NCBI GenBank assembly: GCA_965267435.1
Contig: OZ253960.1
Span: 3,844,001-3,908,000, forward strand
Length of the DNA stretch: 64,000 nt
Source of the DNA: JAWPMT01 sp965267435
GTDB taxonomy: Bacteria; Bacteroidota; Bacteroidia; Cytophagales; Cyclobacteriaceae
Reading direction: 5' to 3'
Part shown: in pieces, positions 35,201 through 43,900 of the stretch
Layout of the letters: every line of letters starts with the position of its first letter
Numbering within the stretch: position 1 is the first letter of the stretch
The notes under the pieces: generated by a model
Told to the model about the DNA's origin: nothing
Seen by the model: only the letters and a program-made list of their open reading frames with translations
Database searches by the model: none
Position numbers and translations under genes: made by a program

Positions 35201-35511
35201 ATGGTAGATCGCGTGCCCACGGAAATAGATTGAGAGACAAAACCAATCGCACTGTAGACAAGTACGCTTGTATTGTCAGGCACTGAGATATTATAATCTC
35301 CGTTCAAGTCAGTAACTGTACCAGTTGTAGTACCCTGAATCACAACGTTGACGCCAGGGAGTCCTTCACCTGCGTCATCAGTCACGTTTCCTGACACGGT
35401 CCGCTGTGCATAGGCACTGGGGACACTCACGCACAGCATCAGAAAAGCGAGGGTCATGCCAAAGGCATACCTCGACCATTCTGAGGTACGTAAAAAGTAG
35501 TTCTTCTTCAT
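32254..35511 (-). CDS. SusC/RagA TonB-linked outer-membrane transporter
   Basis: A 1085-residue TonB-dependent barrel. After the signal peptide (ending AYAQ) comes the carboxypeptidase-D regulatory-like domain (RTVSGNVTDDAGEGLPGVNV, about 37-120). A TonB-box-like segment (VAELEEVIITGYS) and the plug domain follow (RVAGVTVLTNGQ, GGNEPLYIVDGVP, LKDATAASIYGARAAGGVI). The 22-strand barrel ends in an aromatic C-terminus (RGYTFGLNIGF). It imports SusD-bound ligand with energy from TonB. The specificity cannot be read directly; the neighbouring hexosaminidase and sugar epimerase suggest glycans. A palindromic site lies 140 nt upstream. Confidence 0.96.
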   Translation of the reverse strand: MKKNYFLRTSEWSRYAFGMTLAFLMLCVSVPSAYAQRTVSGNVTDDAGEGLPGVNVVIQGTTTGTVTDLNGDYNISVPDNTSVLVYSAIGFVSQSISVGTRSTIDVALEVDVAELEEVIITGYSVDARRSTPGSVSTIKAEALQVQPSGNVEQQLMGRVAGVTVLTNGQPGTASQVRVRGYGALGGNEPLYIVDGVPTPSIEFLAPDDIASTTVLKDATAASIYGARAAGGVIVYTTKRGKRNQPMEVTYDGMVGVTTPGNGPEQLNPAEQAEWTWNAIRNAATNAGEAPVFSHPQYGTGDTPIIPDWLLVGNTSGIVGSIDLPSEAMNYNNDPEAGPIYLVMQANQSGTDWYDAITQNALLNRHTIGVRGGTDKSAYYVSLGLQEQEGILKRQKFSRYTFRANSEFDILPNLRMGENVQITYRAVRLLQGGGGGIGSADDENLINQAYRMSPIIPVNDVFGGWGGTAAPGFNNPRNPVATIEGQMHNRNFQTSGFGNVYLEWDVIEGLTARTSLGGRYTAGFTRGYNRRQYENSENNSSFGYNESNFHGTDWVWTNTLTYEKKFGIHRVKVLAGQEALNSGNFRASNASGLNPFSQSPDFISMSTVNDRVVNGGHSKGVNFSSYFGKVTYDFNDRYILDFVVRNDGSSRFGEQNRRGTFPAVSGAWRVSAESFMSGITWLDDLKLRGGWGVIGNSNNVDPNNQFSLYGTSIGASSYDIAGTNSSASEGFYRTRIGNPAAQWERAVTMNIGFDALLFDNKLDIGFELWRKDTEDLLYQQPVTVQSGFFANAPSVNIGEMRNQGIDFTIITKGQMSNGIQYEVQLNGGFLSNEIVFLSDGVEFVNGNVDYRGIQPIRNAVGQSLSSFYGYEVAGLFRDASDVSGHATQADAAPGRFKFRDLDGDGEITPDDRTFIGSPVPDFTGGLNLLLDYKGFELNIYTFLSAGAEIFNVSKLFTHFYPLFPGAAISADVKDSWTFSDPSGSIPVFENASNFSTNTQANDFYVENGTYFRMQNITLAYNLPATLINSWNMSKVRVFLSANNLFTITGYDGLDPTVAGNADTQFGIDRGNFPITRGYTFGLNIGF

Positions 35512-35650
35512 ACTCTAGAAATAAGGATTAAACAAAAGTTATTTGGTGCATCAAAAATTCTTAGTACTTCCTATGGAAGCATAATTCAAACTTCCTGAAA
35601 AGGGCCTCCGGGCGAGCGTGACAAACGGTTCAGATTGCAAGGGTATATGA

Positions 35651-35664
35651 TGCAAACGTTTGAA
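35651..35664. promoter_or_regulatory. palindromic operator-like site upstream of susC
   Basis: TGCAAACGTTTGAA, with the perfect palindrome CAAACGTTTG at its centre. Its reverse complement (TTCAAACGTTTGCA) matches 13 of 14 positions of the site at 39842-39855 upstream of the hybrid regulator gene. The form resembles LacI-family operators. Confidence 0.55.
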
Positions 35665-35683
35665 ACATGCGTCAGAAACCCCC

Positions 35684-38600
35684 TTAATGTACGCTCTGGG
35701 CATATTCTGAGGGGTTAGAGCCAAACTGTTTCTTGAAACAATATCTGAAGTATTGCAGGTCATTGAACCCCACATGATAGGTCACTTCGGAGATCGTCAT
35801 CTCCTGCTGCTTGAGCAATTGCGCCGCTCGCTTCAGGCGGAAAGAGCGGATGAACTCATTGGCAGATTGTCCTACCAGTCCTTTCAATTTTCGGTAGAGC
35901 TGTGTCCTGCTAAGACCGAGCTCACGGTACAGATCGTCCACGCCGAAGTCAGAGTTGGACAGGTTCTCCTCAACACAAGCAATCGCTTTCTTCAGAAACT
36001 CCTGGTCCTTGGACGGGATCTTCAGGTCCTTCGGTTCCAGGCTCAGGTCCGTCCCACCACCTAGCTGATTCCGCAACTGGTCCCTGGTCTTGAGAATGTT
36101 CTTTATGCGAAGCTCAAGCAACTTAGGATTGAAGGGCTTGGTCACATAGTAGTCGGCGCCTAATTCGAAGCCTCTCTCGGTGCTTTCTCCGGAGACTTTG
36201 GCTGTCAGCAGTATGACTGGAATGTGAGACGTACGCTCATCACTCTTCACCTTCTCACACAGCTCATAGCCATTCATCTTTGGCATGATGATGTCCGACA
36301 CGATGACGTCCGGTATGTTCTCATTCGCGGCGTCCAAGGCCTCCTCTCCATTGCAAGCCTCGATCACGCGATAATTAGTGATCAGGTATTCACAAATGAA
36401 TTCCCGCATGTCATGATTGTCCTCCGCCACAAGGATGACCGGTAGATCGTCACCAGCGCGTTTGGGGCTCTCCTCTACCTCGTTGAAGCCCCCGTTTTTC
36501 ATCAACTCGAGCTCCTTGAAGTCCTCCTCGAAATGCTGTCTGACTTCTTCGGCAGTCACTATCTCTTCTTCAGACAGGTGCTGATGACCCTTCCTCAGAT
36601 ACACCTTGAAAGTACTGCCCTCCTTCAGTTGGCTGTCCACCTCGATCTTTCCCTGATGCAAATCAACGAGTTCCTTGGTGAGTGCCAGTCCAATGCCTGA
36701 TCCCTTCTCCTTTCCATTATCAATCTGATAGAAGCGGTCGAATATGAATTCCAACTGATCATGGGGAATACCGACACCTGTGTCTTCGACGCTGATTACC
36801 ACCCAATCGTCTTCCTCAGCGACTCGAAATGTGATCTTACCAAACTCCTGTGTGTACTTGAAGGCGTTGGACAACAAATTGAGAATCACCTTCTCCAGCT
36901 TGTCTGCCTCGAAGTACAGGTCCACAGGACCTTCGGGAAATTCACACTTATAGTCAATGAACTGGCGCTCAGCGTAGCTGGTAAAGGCATGTGCCACTGA
37001 TTTCAAAAACTTGACTACATCAGCTTTTGAAGCTCGCAACGTGACACCACCGGACTCCAATTTGGACAGATCCAGAATCTGATTGATGAGCCGAAGCAGT
37101 CGCTCTGCATTTCGGGCCATTACCCGATATTGGATTCTGACATCACCCCTATAGCTACCATTGATCAATGACTTCAATGGACCGATGATGAGCGTGAGGG
37201 GTGTCCTGAATTCGTGAGATATGTTGGCAAAAAACCGAGACTTCAGGTTGCTGATATCCTGCATCTTGGTGAGTTCCAGGTGCTCCAGCTTGAGTTCGTT
37301 TTTGAGTCGCTCGCGATGAATGGTCACCTGATGGAACCACAGGAGCAACAAGGCACCCAGCAGGAAATAGACAACAATCATGAAATTGGATAGGTACCAT
37401 GGCCGTGCGATCACGAGCATAATCGACGCTCCCTCCTCATTCCAAACACCATCATTGTTGGCACCCTTCACATGCAGGGTGTACGTGCCCGGCAAAACAT
37501 TTGAATAGGTGATGTCGGCGCCATCCTCGGAAGTCCTCCAATCATCATCATATCCCTGCAAGAAGTAGGCATACTGGTTCTTGCTAGACTGCGTATAGTT
37601 GAGCACCGCGAATTGGAAGGCAAAGTCGTTTTCATCATGAGCCAGCTCAATTCTACCATCCGGAAAAACATCATTGAGCAGCTGTCCCCTGGTGAGCTCG
37701 CGCCCGTTTTTGCCCATTAGCTTGAAGTCTGTGAGGAACACCTCCGGCACCTTATTATTGGTGACGATCTCGTCCGGATGGAACCTATAGAATCCGTCAT
37801 TGCTACCGAAGAACAATTCCCCGTCGGCATTGATGTAGCTGGCGCTTTTAGTGAATTCAGCATTGGAAAGGCCATCGTGTATACCAAAAACCATGATGTC
37901 TCTATCCGGAGAAATACGACAAAGACCATTGCCGGTACCAGCCCACATATCACCGTTATGATCTTCTTCTATCGATAAGACCAGGTTGCTCGATAGGCCG
38001 TTATTCGTCGTGAGGTAGGAGAATTCACCGGAAGCCGGATCCAGGACATTGATACCTCCTCCAAAAGTTGTGATCCAGATCTTCCCGTCATTGGCTTCTT
38101 CCAAATGGGTGACGACATCATGATTCAGGCCATTCTCTTCCTTTACGCTGTAGTTCTTCTTTTCGATGACTCTGTAGTCCTCATCTAGTACCAAGTAATC
38201 TACGCCCGAACCCTCTGTTGCCAGCCAGTATTCACCTGGACTTGGTTCGATGATACAGCGAATTTTTGAGCTGCTCAAGACATCGTTGCCCAATTTCCAA
38301 AGATGGTCGGTCGCCGGGTCATAGATGTTTGTGCCATACCGAAATACGGACATCCAGATATTAGACCTACTATCTCTAAATAGTGCGTAGGCGTCAGGGC
38401 CTACCAAGCTCCTTTCATTTCCGGGATCATAGGTGATCCTGTCGAAGTCATTGCTCCCGGGCTTCTTGATGCTGATACCTCCATCCCATGAGGCAACCCA
38501 AAGCTTTCTTTGCTCATCCAACAACAGACCAAGGACAGCATCACCGGCCAAACTGCGGCTGGATGCGGTCTGCTCATAGATTTTGACGGTTTCGGTTGAG

Positions 38601-39775
38601 TAGTCGAGGTAGTTCAAGCCGCCGCCGTCGGTCCCTATCCAAAGTCCCTTTCCGGGATCCTCGACGAAGGCGCTCACCACCGGATAACTGACAGATATTT
38701 TGTCCAAAGGACTGTTAGAATAATGCTGGAAACGCCTGTGCAGCGGATCCACCTTGTCAATACCATTGTCAAAGGTGCCAACCCACATAATGTCGCTGTC
38801 GTCTGAAAACAGGGACCAGATAGAATTGCTTGCTACTGTGGAGGCACCCGTCCGCGACGTCACAAACTGCTGTACGCTACCGGTGCGGTCGATGATGTAC
38901 AGTCCTTCATTTTCAGAGCCAACCCAGAGATTGCCGTGTTGGTCGACTTCTAGCGACAGGATCGCGGCCTCACTTAGGACCTCAGTATGACCCCTCAGTC
39001 CGAGTTCAGACACTCTGTAGATTTTGTGGCCTCCGGATTCGGGGACGATTTTGATGAGGCCTCTATGAGTACCCACCCACAGGTTCGGGCCATCAGGCAG
39101 CAGGCATCGCACGCTGTTGTTGGCCTCTGTCTCTGATAAATCGTAGGTGATGAATCTCCTGGTACTGTGGTCAAGGTAGTTTACACCGGCCCACAGCGTC
39201 CCGACCCAAAGGTTGCCCTGATGATCAGCGGCAATGTCACTTATATTGTTGCTGGAAATGGAAAAGGGGTCGTCCGCCAGATGCTTGTATCTCATGAATT
39301 CCTTGGTGGCAGGATCGAATACACTTAGGCCTTGGTCCTCCGTACCTATCCACAGTTTATCCTGGTGATCCAGCAGAAGACAAATGCTGAAGTCGCTACT
39401 TAGGGAATTGGGGTCTTTCGGGTCATGGAAGAAACGGGTCATTTCACCCTTGATGCGGTCAAAGTAATTGACTCCCCGATCGGTGGATATCCAGAAATTG
39501 CCTTGCTTATCTACCGCGACATCGTTGATCCGATTGTCACTGAGGGAGGTACTATCGTTGGGGTCGTGCAGATATTTTTGAAAAAATCGACCATCGTACT
39601 TATTGAGGCCATACCTCGTCCCAAACCAGAGAAAGCCCTCGTCGTCCTGAAAAATTGTAGTGATTGTGCTCTGTGAGAGCTTCTCAGTGATGTGATGGAA
39701 GACAATGGAATCCGAACCCGCTACCGGTCCAATTAAGAGGACGCAGAGCGAAATAAAAAGGTAAATCTTCTTCAT
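35684..39775 (-). CDS. hybrid two-component system sensor/regulator (HTCS)
   Basis: A 1363-residue one-protein signalling system. After a signal peptide (about 1-20) come two sets of two-component-regulator propeller repeats (about 25-740; e.g. DDEGFLWFGTRYGLNKYDG, NLWVGTHRGLIKI). A Y_Y_Y domain and one transmembrane helix follow (FMIVVYFLLGALLLLWFH, about 805). Inside the cell are HisKA (NISHEFRTPLT, His near 855), an HATPase (GVGIPHDQLEFIFDRFYQID, GSGIGLALTKELV), a receiver (Asp near 1160 in VSDIIMPKMNG) and an AraC-type DNA-binding domain (about 1275-1363). HTCS proteins sense glycan fragments in the periplasm and activate adjacent susC/D genes. It lies upstream of susC in the same orientation. 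Confidence 0.96.
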   Translation of the reverse strand: MKKIYLFISLCVLLIGPVAGSDSIVFHHITEKLSQSTITTIFQDDEGFLWFGTRYGLNKYDGRFFQKYLHDPNDSTSLSDNRINDVAVDKQGNFWISTDRGVNYFDRIKGEMTRFFHDPKDPNSLSSDFSICLLLDHQDKLWIGTEDQGLSVFDPATKEFMRYKHLADDPFSISSNNISDIAADHQGNLWVGTLWAGVNYLDHSTRRFITYDLSETEANNSVRCLLPDGPNLWVGTHRGLIKIVPESGGHKIYRVSELGLRGHTEVLSEAAILSLEVDQHGNLWVGSENEGLYIIDRTGSVQQFVTSRTGASTVASNSIWSLFSDDSDIMWVGTFDNGIDKVDPLHRRFQHYSNSPLDKISVSYPVVSAFVEDPGKGLWIGTDGGGLNYLDYSTETVKIYEQTASSRSLAGDAVLGLLLDEQRKLWVASWDGGISIKKPGSNDFDRITYDPGNERSLVGPDAYALFRDSRSNIWMSVFRYGTNIYDPATDHLWKLGNDVLSSSKIRCIIEPSPGEYWLATEGSGVDYLVLDEDYRVIEKKNYSVKEENGLNHDVVTHLEEANDGKIWITTFGGGINVLDPASGEFSYLTTNNGLSSNLVLSIEEDHNGDMWAGTGNGLCRISPDRDIMVFGIHDGLSNAEFTKSASYINADGELFFGSNDGFYRFHPDEIVTNNKVPEVFLTDFKLMGKNGRELTRGQLLNDVFPDGRIELAHDENDFAFQFAVLNYTQSSKNQYAYFLQGYDDDWRTSEDGADITYSNVLPGTYTLHVKGANNDGVWNEEGASIMLVIARPWYLSNFMIVVYFLLGALLLLWFHQVTIHRERLKNELKLEHLELTKMQDISNLKSRFFANISHEFRTPLTLIIGPLKSLINGSYRGDVRIQYRVMARNAERLLRLINQILDLSKLESGGVTLRASKADVVKFLKSVAHAFTSYAERQFIDYKCEFPEGPVDLYFEADKLEKVILNLLSNAFKYTQEFGKITFRVAEEDDWVVISVEDTGVGIPHDQLEFIFDRFYQIDNGKEKGSGIGLALTKELVDLHQGKIEVDSQLKEGSTFKVYLRKGHQHLSEEEIVTAEEVRQHFEEDFKELELMKNGGFNEVEESPKRAGDDLPVILVAEDNHDMREFICEYLITNYRVIEACNGEEALDAANENIPDVIVSDIIMPKMNGYELCEKVKSDERTSHIPVILLTAKVSGESTERGFELGADYYVTKPFNPKLLELRIKNILKTRDQLRNQLGGGTDLSLEPKDLKIPSKDQEFLKKAIACVEENLSNSDFGVDDLYRELGLSRTQLYRKLKGLVGQSANEFIRSFRLKRAAQLLKQQEMTISEVTYHVGFNDLQYFRYCFKKQFGSNPSEYAQSVH

Positions 39776-39841
39776 ACTATTCCTTCATTGGTCCGGCAGC
39801 AACCTATTTTGAGACGCCCTTGACCCTTCGCACTAGGCAAA

Positions 39842-39855
39842 TTAAAACGTTTGCA
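39842..39855. promoter_or_regulatory. palindromic operator-like site upstream of the HTCS gene
   Basis: TTAAAACGTTTGCA, 13 of 14 identical to the site upstream of susC (read on its reverse strand). It lies 67 nt upstream of the HTCS start and overlaps a near-consensus -7 box (TTAATTTG, reverse strand, 39838-39845). Confidence 0.5.
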
Positions 39856-39947
39856 GTAATTCTACATCACATTCATCCATTGTTGTAGTATACACTCCGT
39901 CCATCGCTACCTGGAAAATGAATATTCAAAAACAACACAAATGGATG

Positions 39948-39974
39948 TTGCTGCGAATGAGATGTGTAAGTTTG
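39948..39974 (+). promoter_or_regulatory. promoter of the nucleotidyltransferase-galE genes
   Basis: TTG (39948-39950), 16 nt, then TAAGTTTG (39967-39974), an exact -7 consensus with slightly short spacing, ending 31 nt upstream of the ATG at 40006. Confidence 0.5.
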
Positions 39975-40005
39975 CACGCTATTATCCAGCAAAACTCAAT
40001 AAGCT

Positions 40006-40905
40006 ATGCAACCCACTTTGGTGGTACTCGCCGCGGGCATGGGTTCCAGGTATGGAAGCCTGAAGCAGATCGACCCATTTGGACCAAACGGCGAAACAAT
40101 TATTGACTATTCCGTCTATGATGCGGTACGAGCCGGATTCGGCAAAGTAGTACTAGTAATTCGTGAATCGCTGTTGAGCGACTTTGAAGAGCTCTACCTC
40201 GAAAAGTTTAGTAAACAGGTAGCAGTGGACTATGTATTTCAGGAGTTGGACAATGTCCCCACGGGCGTATCCGTTCCCGCCGACCGCGTCAAGCCATGGG
40301 GAACAGGGCACGCCGTCATGGTCGCCAGCGAGAAAGTGCATGAACCTTTTGCCGTCATCAATGCAGACGACTTCTATGGAGCCTCTTCCTTCCAACTGAT
40401 GGCGCAGGAGCTGTCAAAGCTCAATTCCGACGAATTGCGGGCTTGTATGGTGGGGTTTATTTTGGGGAACACCATATCTGACCATGGATATGTGTCTCGC
40501 GGCGTCTGTGAATTGGATACAAGCAGCACACTCCAGAATATTATTGAGCGCACTCACATCACTCGCGAGCCTGATGGGATCATCTACTATCAGAATGGTG
40601 AGGCAAAACACGCCCTGCCTGATGACCAAGTGGTATCGATGAACCTGATGGGGTTTACCCCGCCAGCGTTTGACTTGATGAAAACAGAGTTCGCTGAGTT
40701 CATACAAGAAAATCACAGCCATTTGAAGTCCGAGTTTTACATCCCGACAATTCTCGACCGCATAGCGAATCGATCCAAGGTGCCGGTTGTAACCTCGAAG
40801 GAAAAATGGCTTGGCGTGACGTATCAGGAGGATAAGCCCACAGTAATGGAGCGCCTGCAACAGCTGCACACCAACGGGACTTATCCTGACAATATGTGGA
40901 ATTAA
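40006..40905 (+). CDS. NDP-sugar pyrophosphorylase-type nucleotidyltransferase
   Basis: A 299-residue cytoplasmic nucleotidyltransferase. The N-terminal LVVLAAGMGSRYGSLKQIDPFGPNGETIIDY is the family's nucleotide-binding loop plus the Lys-containing substrate loop. GTGHAVMVASEKV and FAVINADDFYG (metal-binding Asp pair) follow. It transfers NMP to a sugar-1-phosphate or related acceptor. The exact sugar is unclear. The next gene, 15 nt downstream, is galE, so a role in UDP-sugar supply for surface polysaccharide is plausible. Confidence 0.82.
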   Translation: MQPTLVVLAAGMGSRYGSLKQIDPFGPNGETIIDYSVYDAVRAGFGKVVLVIRESLLSDFEELYLEKFSKQVAVDYVFQELDNVPTGVSVPADRVKPWGTGHAVMVASEKVHEPFAVINADDFYGASSFQLMAQELSKLNSDELRACMVGFILGNTISDHGYVSRGVCELDTSSTLQNIIERTHITREPDGIIYYQNGEAKHALPDDQVVSMNLMGFTPPAFDLMKTEFAEFIQENHSHLKSEFYIPTILDRIANRSKVPVVTSKEKWLGVTYQEDKPTVMERLQQLHTNGTYPDNMWN

Positions 40906-40920
40906 ACCAGGAATGCACCT

Positions 40921-41937
40921 ATGAGTAAGATATTAGTAACCGGCGGGGCCGGCTACATTGGGTCACATACCGTGGTGGCACTGCAAGAGGCCGGTTTTGA
41001 GGTGGTCATTGTAGACGACCTCTCGAATTCCGAGATGAGCGCCATCGATGGTATCGAAGCCATCACTGGAAAGCGTCCCATCTTCGAGCAAATTGATTTG
41101 GTGGACAGAGCAGCCACTGCACAATGCTTCGAAAAGTATGGAGACATCGCAGGTATCATCCACTTTGCTGCCAAGAAGGCTGTTGGTGAATCCGTAGAAA
41201 AGCCGCTGTACTATTATCGTAATAACATCGATTCTCTTATCAACCTTTTGGAGTTGATGGCCGAGTTTCACGTGGCAAATATTGTGTTCTCTTCCTCCTG
41301 CACGGTATATGGTCAGCCCGATGAACTACCCGTAACTGAGTCGACCCCCTTCCAAGTCGCTGAGTCCCCCTACGGCTACACCAAGCAGGTCTGCGAGACG
41401 ATTTTGAAAGACACTTGCCGGGCCATGAGTCAGGTCCAGGCGATCGCACTACGCTATTTCAATCCGGTGGGTGCTCACGAGAGTGCCCGGATCGGTGAGC
41501 TACCGAGTGGTGTACCTAACAATCTGGTACCTTTCATCACACAGACGGCTGCCGGCAAGCGTGAGTCCCTTCGGGTCTTTGGCGCAGACTATGATACGCC
41601 GGACGGATCAGCCATTAGGGACTATATACACGTCGTGGATCTGGCTGAAGCTCACGTGATGGCAATGAACCGATTGCTACAAGGCAAACAAAAACACAAC
41701 TACGAGTATTATAATTTGGGAACCGGCCAGGGGCACTCGGTATTGGAGGTCGTTAAGACTTTCGAACGGGTCAACGATCTGAAAGTGAATTATCAGATCA
41801 CTGACAGACGACCCGGCGATATCGTCAAGATATACGCCGATACAGAGCTCGCCAACCAGGAGCTCGGCTGGAAAGCCTCCAGAAGCCTGGAAGATATGCT
41901 CCGGTCAGCCTGGGCTTGGGAACGGTCCCTTATGTGA
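40921..41937 (+). CDS. galE: UDP-glucose 4-epimerase
   Basis: A 338-residue short-chain dehydrogenase-type epimerase. The NAD-binding GGAGYIGSH (residues 8-16), VDDLSNS, the catalytic Ser near 125 in VFSSSCTVYG, and Tyr151/Lys155 in SPYGYTKQ are all present. IRDYIHVVDLAEAH and the C-terminal RRPGDI follow, as in GalE. It interconverts UDP-glucose and UDP-galactose (often also the N-acetyl forms). It follows the nucleotidyltransferase by 15 nt and shares its promoter. Confidence 0.95.
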   Translation: MSKILVTGGAGYIGSHTVVALQEAGFEVVIVDDLSNSEMSAIDGIEAITGKRPIFEQIDLVDRAATAQCFEKYGDIAGIIHFAAKKAVGESVEKPLYYYRNNIDSLINLLELMAEFHVANIVFSSSCTVYGQPDELPVTESTPFQVAESPYGYTKQVCETILKDTCRAMSQVQAIALRYFNPVGAHESARIGELPSGVPNNLVPFITQTAAGKRESLRVFGADYDTPDGSAIRDYIHVVDLAEAHVMAMNRLLQGKQKHNYEYYNLGTGQGHSVLEVVKTFERVNDLKVNYQITDRRPGDIVKIYADTELANQELGWKASRSLEDMLRSAWAWERSLM

Positions 41938-41977
41938 TATCGAAATTTCGTAGACAACCCATATGCAAGAAAGATCA

Positions 41978-42754
41978 ATGCGAGAACTACACCTGGTCTC
42001 CTGGAATGTCAATGGCATCCGGGCAATTATCAAGAAGGATTTTCTAAAGGATGTCGCCACCATGAATCCAGACATCCTATGCCTGCAAGAAACCAAAGGG
42101 CAACCCGAAGAGGTGCGAACAGCCCTCCAGTTATTGGGAGGCTATAAGATATATGTCAACTCGTCAAAGGCACGCAAAGGATACTCGGGGGTTTCTATAC
42201 TGACGAAGCAAGAACCCATTGAGGTCCATTACGATCTGGGGATAGAAGAACACGATCAGGAAGGCCGCGTAATAACGGCGGAGTTCGAGCAGTTTTTTCT
42301 AGTGACGTGCTACACCCCCAACTCGGGTGAAGGAATGCGCCGGCTGAGCTACAGGGAGCAATGGGATCGTGTCTTTCGAGACCACATCATGGCTTTGGAG
42401 GAAAAGAAGCCGGTGATCGTCTGCGGAGACCTCAACGTAGCCCACACGGAAATTGACCTGGCCCGCCCCAAAGCCAATTATGATAAGACGTCAGGCTACA
42501 CACAAATAGAGATTGATGGCTTCGACAACTTGTTGGCGTCGGGAATGATCGACACTTACAGGAAGTTCTATCCCGAAGAAGTGAAGTACTCCTGGTGGAA
42601 CTACAAGTTCCGCGCCCGCGAACGAAATGTAGGTTGGCGAATCGACTACTTCCTCGCCAGCCGGGCGCTGGAGTCGCAGCTGAAGGACGCCGAGATCTAC
42701 AACGAATATATGGGCTCTGACCATTGCCCTGTTGGCCTCAAAATCGAGGTCTGA
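41978..42754 (+). CDS. xth: exodeoxyribonuclease III
   Basis: A 258-residue AP endonuclease/3' exonuclease. Conserved catalytic motifs are VSWNVNGIRA (N-terminal Asn), LCLQETKG (metal Glu), CYTPNSGEG, VCGDLNVAHTEIDLARPK (Asp/Asn), YSWWNYKFRARERNVGWRIDYF and the final GSDHCPVGL (Asp-His). It repairs abasic and oxidised DNA ends. I chose the ATG at 41978 because the family opens almost directly with the beta strand; another ATG lies five codons upstream at 41963. It sits 40 nt after galE and may be co-transcribed. Confidence 0.94.
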   Translation: MRELHLVSWNVNGIRAIIKKDFLKDVATMNPDILCLQETKGQPEEVRTALQLLGGYKIYVNSSKARKGYSGVSILTKQEPIEVHYDLGIEEHDQEGRVITAEFEQFFLVTCYTPNSGEGMRRLSYREQWDRVFRDHIMALEEKKPVIVCGDLNVAHTEIDLARPKANYDKTSGYTQIEIDGFDNLLASGMIDTYRKFYPEEVKYSWWNYKFRARERNVGWRIDYFLASRALESQLKDAEIYNEYMGSDHCPVGLKIEV

Positions 42755-42814
42755 AGTGAGTGATCCCGGATTCTTGATAAATTGCGCAACGAAATTGACC
42801 CAAACATTACCCCA

Positions 42815-43900
42815 ATGAAAACAGTACCCTTGCACGAAGTGCATGCCTCCCTCGGCGCCAAGATGGTACCATTTGCCGGATACGAAATGCCCGTCCGCTA
42901 TTCTTCTGACAAAGAAGAGCACCTGAAAGTCCGAGAGTCTGTCGGCGTTTTTGACGTCTCTCATATGGGTGAGTTCCTGGTGAAGGGCCCCAAGGCATTG
43001 GACCTGATCCAAAAAGTAACGTCCAATGATGCCTCCAAACTGGTTATCGGCCAGGCACAATACTCCTGTCTACCAAATGACAAGGGGGGCATCGTGGATG
43101 ATCTCATTGTCTACAGGCTGGATGAAAACGACTACATGCTGGTTGTGAATGCCTCCAATATCGACAAGGATTGGGCGTGGATCAGCTCTCACAATGATAT
43201 GGGTGCAGAGATGGAGAACATCTCTGATGATATCTGCCTACTGGCGGTCCAGGGCCCCAAGGCTCAGGCGATACTGCAAAAGATTACCAATGTGCCACTT
43301 GACGATATCAAGTTTTACCACTTCGTACAGGGGGAAATGGCCGGTTTGCAGGACGTGATTATTTCTGCCACTGGTTACACGGGCGCAGGAGGCTTTGAGC
43401 TATACGTTAAAAAAGACGATGCGAAGCAATTGTGGGCGAAAGTCTTTGAAGCGGGTACAGATGAGGGCATCTTACCAATAGGCCTGGGAGCACGAGACAC
43501 GCTGCGCCTGGAAATGGGTTACTGCCTGTATGGCAACGACATTACCGACGAAACCTCTCCTATCGAGGCCGGATTGGGATGGATCACGAAGTTTACTAAA
43601 GACTTCATCAATGCGTCCTCCCTCCAGAAGCAGAAGGAAGAGGGCCCAACCCGTAGGTTGGTGGGTATAAAAATGGTGGACAGAGGTATCCCCCGGAAAG
43701 ACTACGAGATCGTCGATGCCGATGGCAACCCGCTGGGCCATGTCACCTCCGGTACGCAGTCCCCGAGCCTGAATCTGGGAGTGGGGCTTGGTTATGTAAA
43801 AACCGGATCCCACAAATCCGGCACCGAAGTATATATCAAGATCCGCAACAAACTGGCAAAAGCTGAAATAACAAGACCACCATTCCTGGAGAAATCATGA
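42815..43900 (+). CDS. gcvT: glycine cleavage system T protein (aminomethyltransferase)
   Basis: A 361-residue folate-dependent aminomethyltransferase. It opens TVPLHEVHASLGAKMVPFAGYEMPV, has FDVSHMGEF (about 48-56), ATGYTGAGGFELYV, LGARDTLRLEMGYCLYG and the C-terminal GTQSPSLNLGVGLGYV. It passes the methylene carbon from the lipoyl H protein to tetrahydrofolate, releasing ammonia. The ATG at 42815 matches the usual start. GcvH and GcvP are not in the window. Its last codon overlaps the comB start as ATGA, so comB is translationally coupled. Confidence 0.95.
   Translation: MKTVPLHEVHASLGAKMVPFAGYEMPVRYSSDKEEHLKVRESVGVFDVSHMGEFLVKGPKALDLIQKVTSNDASKLVIGQAQYSCLPNDKGGIVDDLIVYRLDENDYMLVVNASNIDKDWAWISSHNDMGAEMENISDDICLLAVQGPKAQAILQKITNVPLDDIKFYHFVQGEMAGLQDVIISATGYTGAGGFELYVKKDDAKQLWAKVFEAGTDEGILPIGLGARDTLRLEMGYCLYGNDITDETSPIEAGLGWITKFTKDFINASSLQKQKEEGPTRRLVGIKMVDRGIPRKDYEIVDADGNPLGHVTSGTQSPSLNLGVGLGYVKTGSHKSGTEVYIKIRNKLAKAEITRPPFLEKS

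Noticed and set aside
34630..35286. 218-codon forward open frame inside susC
   Set aside because: Antisense shadow of SusC with Cys/Arg/Ser-rich composition typical of non-coding frames.
39918..40106. 62-codon forward open frame upstream of the nucleotidyltransferase
   Set aside because: Out-of-frame overlap with the conserved nucleotide-binding start of the real gene.
42491..43060. 189-codon reverse open frame across xth and gcvT
   Set aside because: Antisense to two clearly identified genes; no domain recognised.
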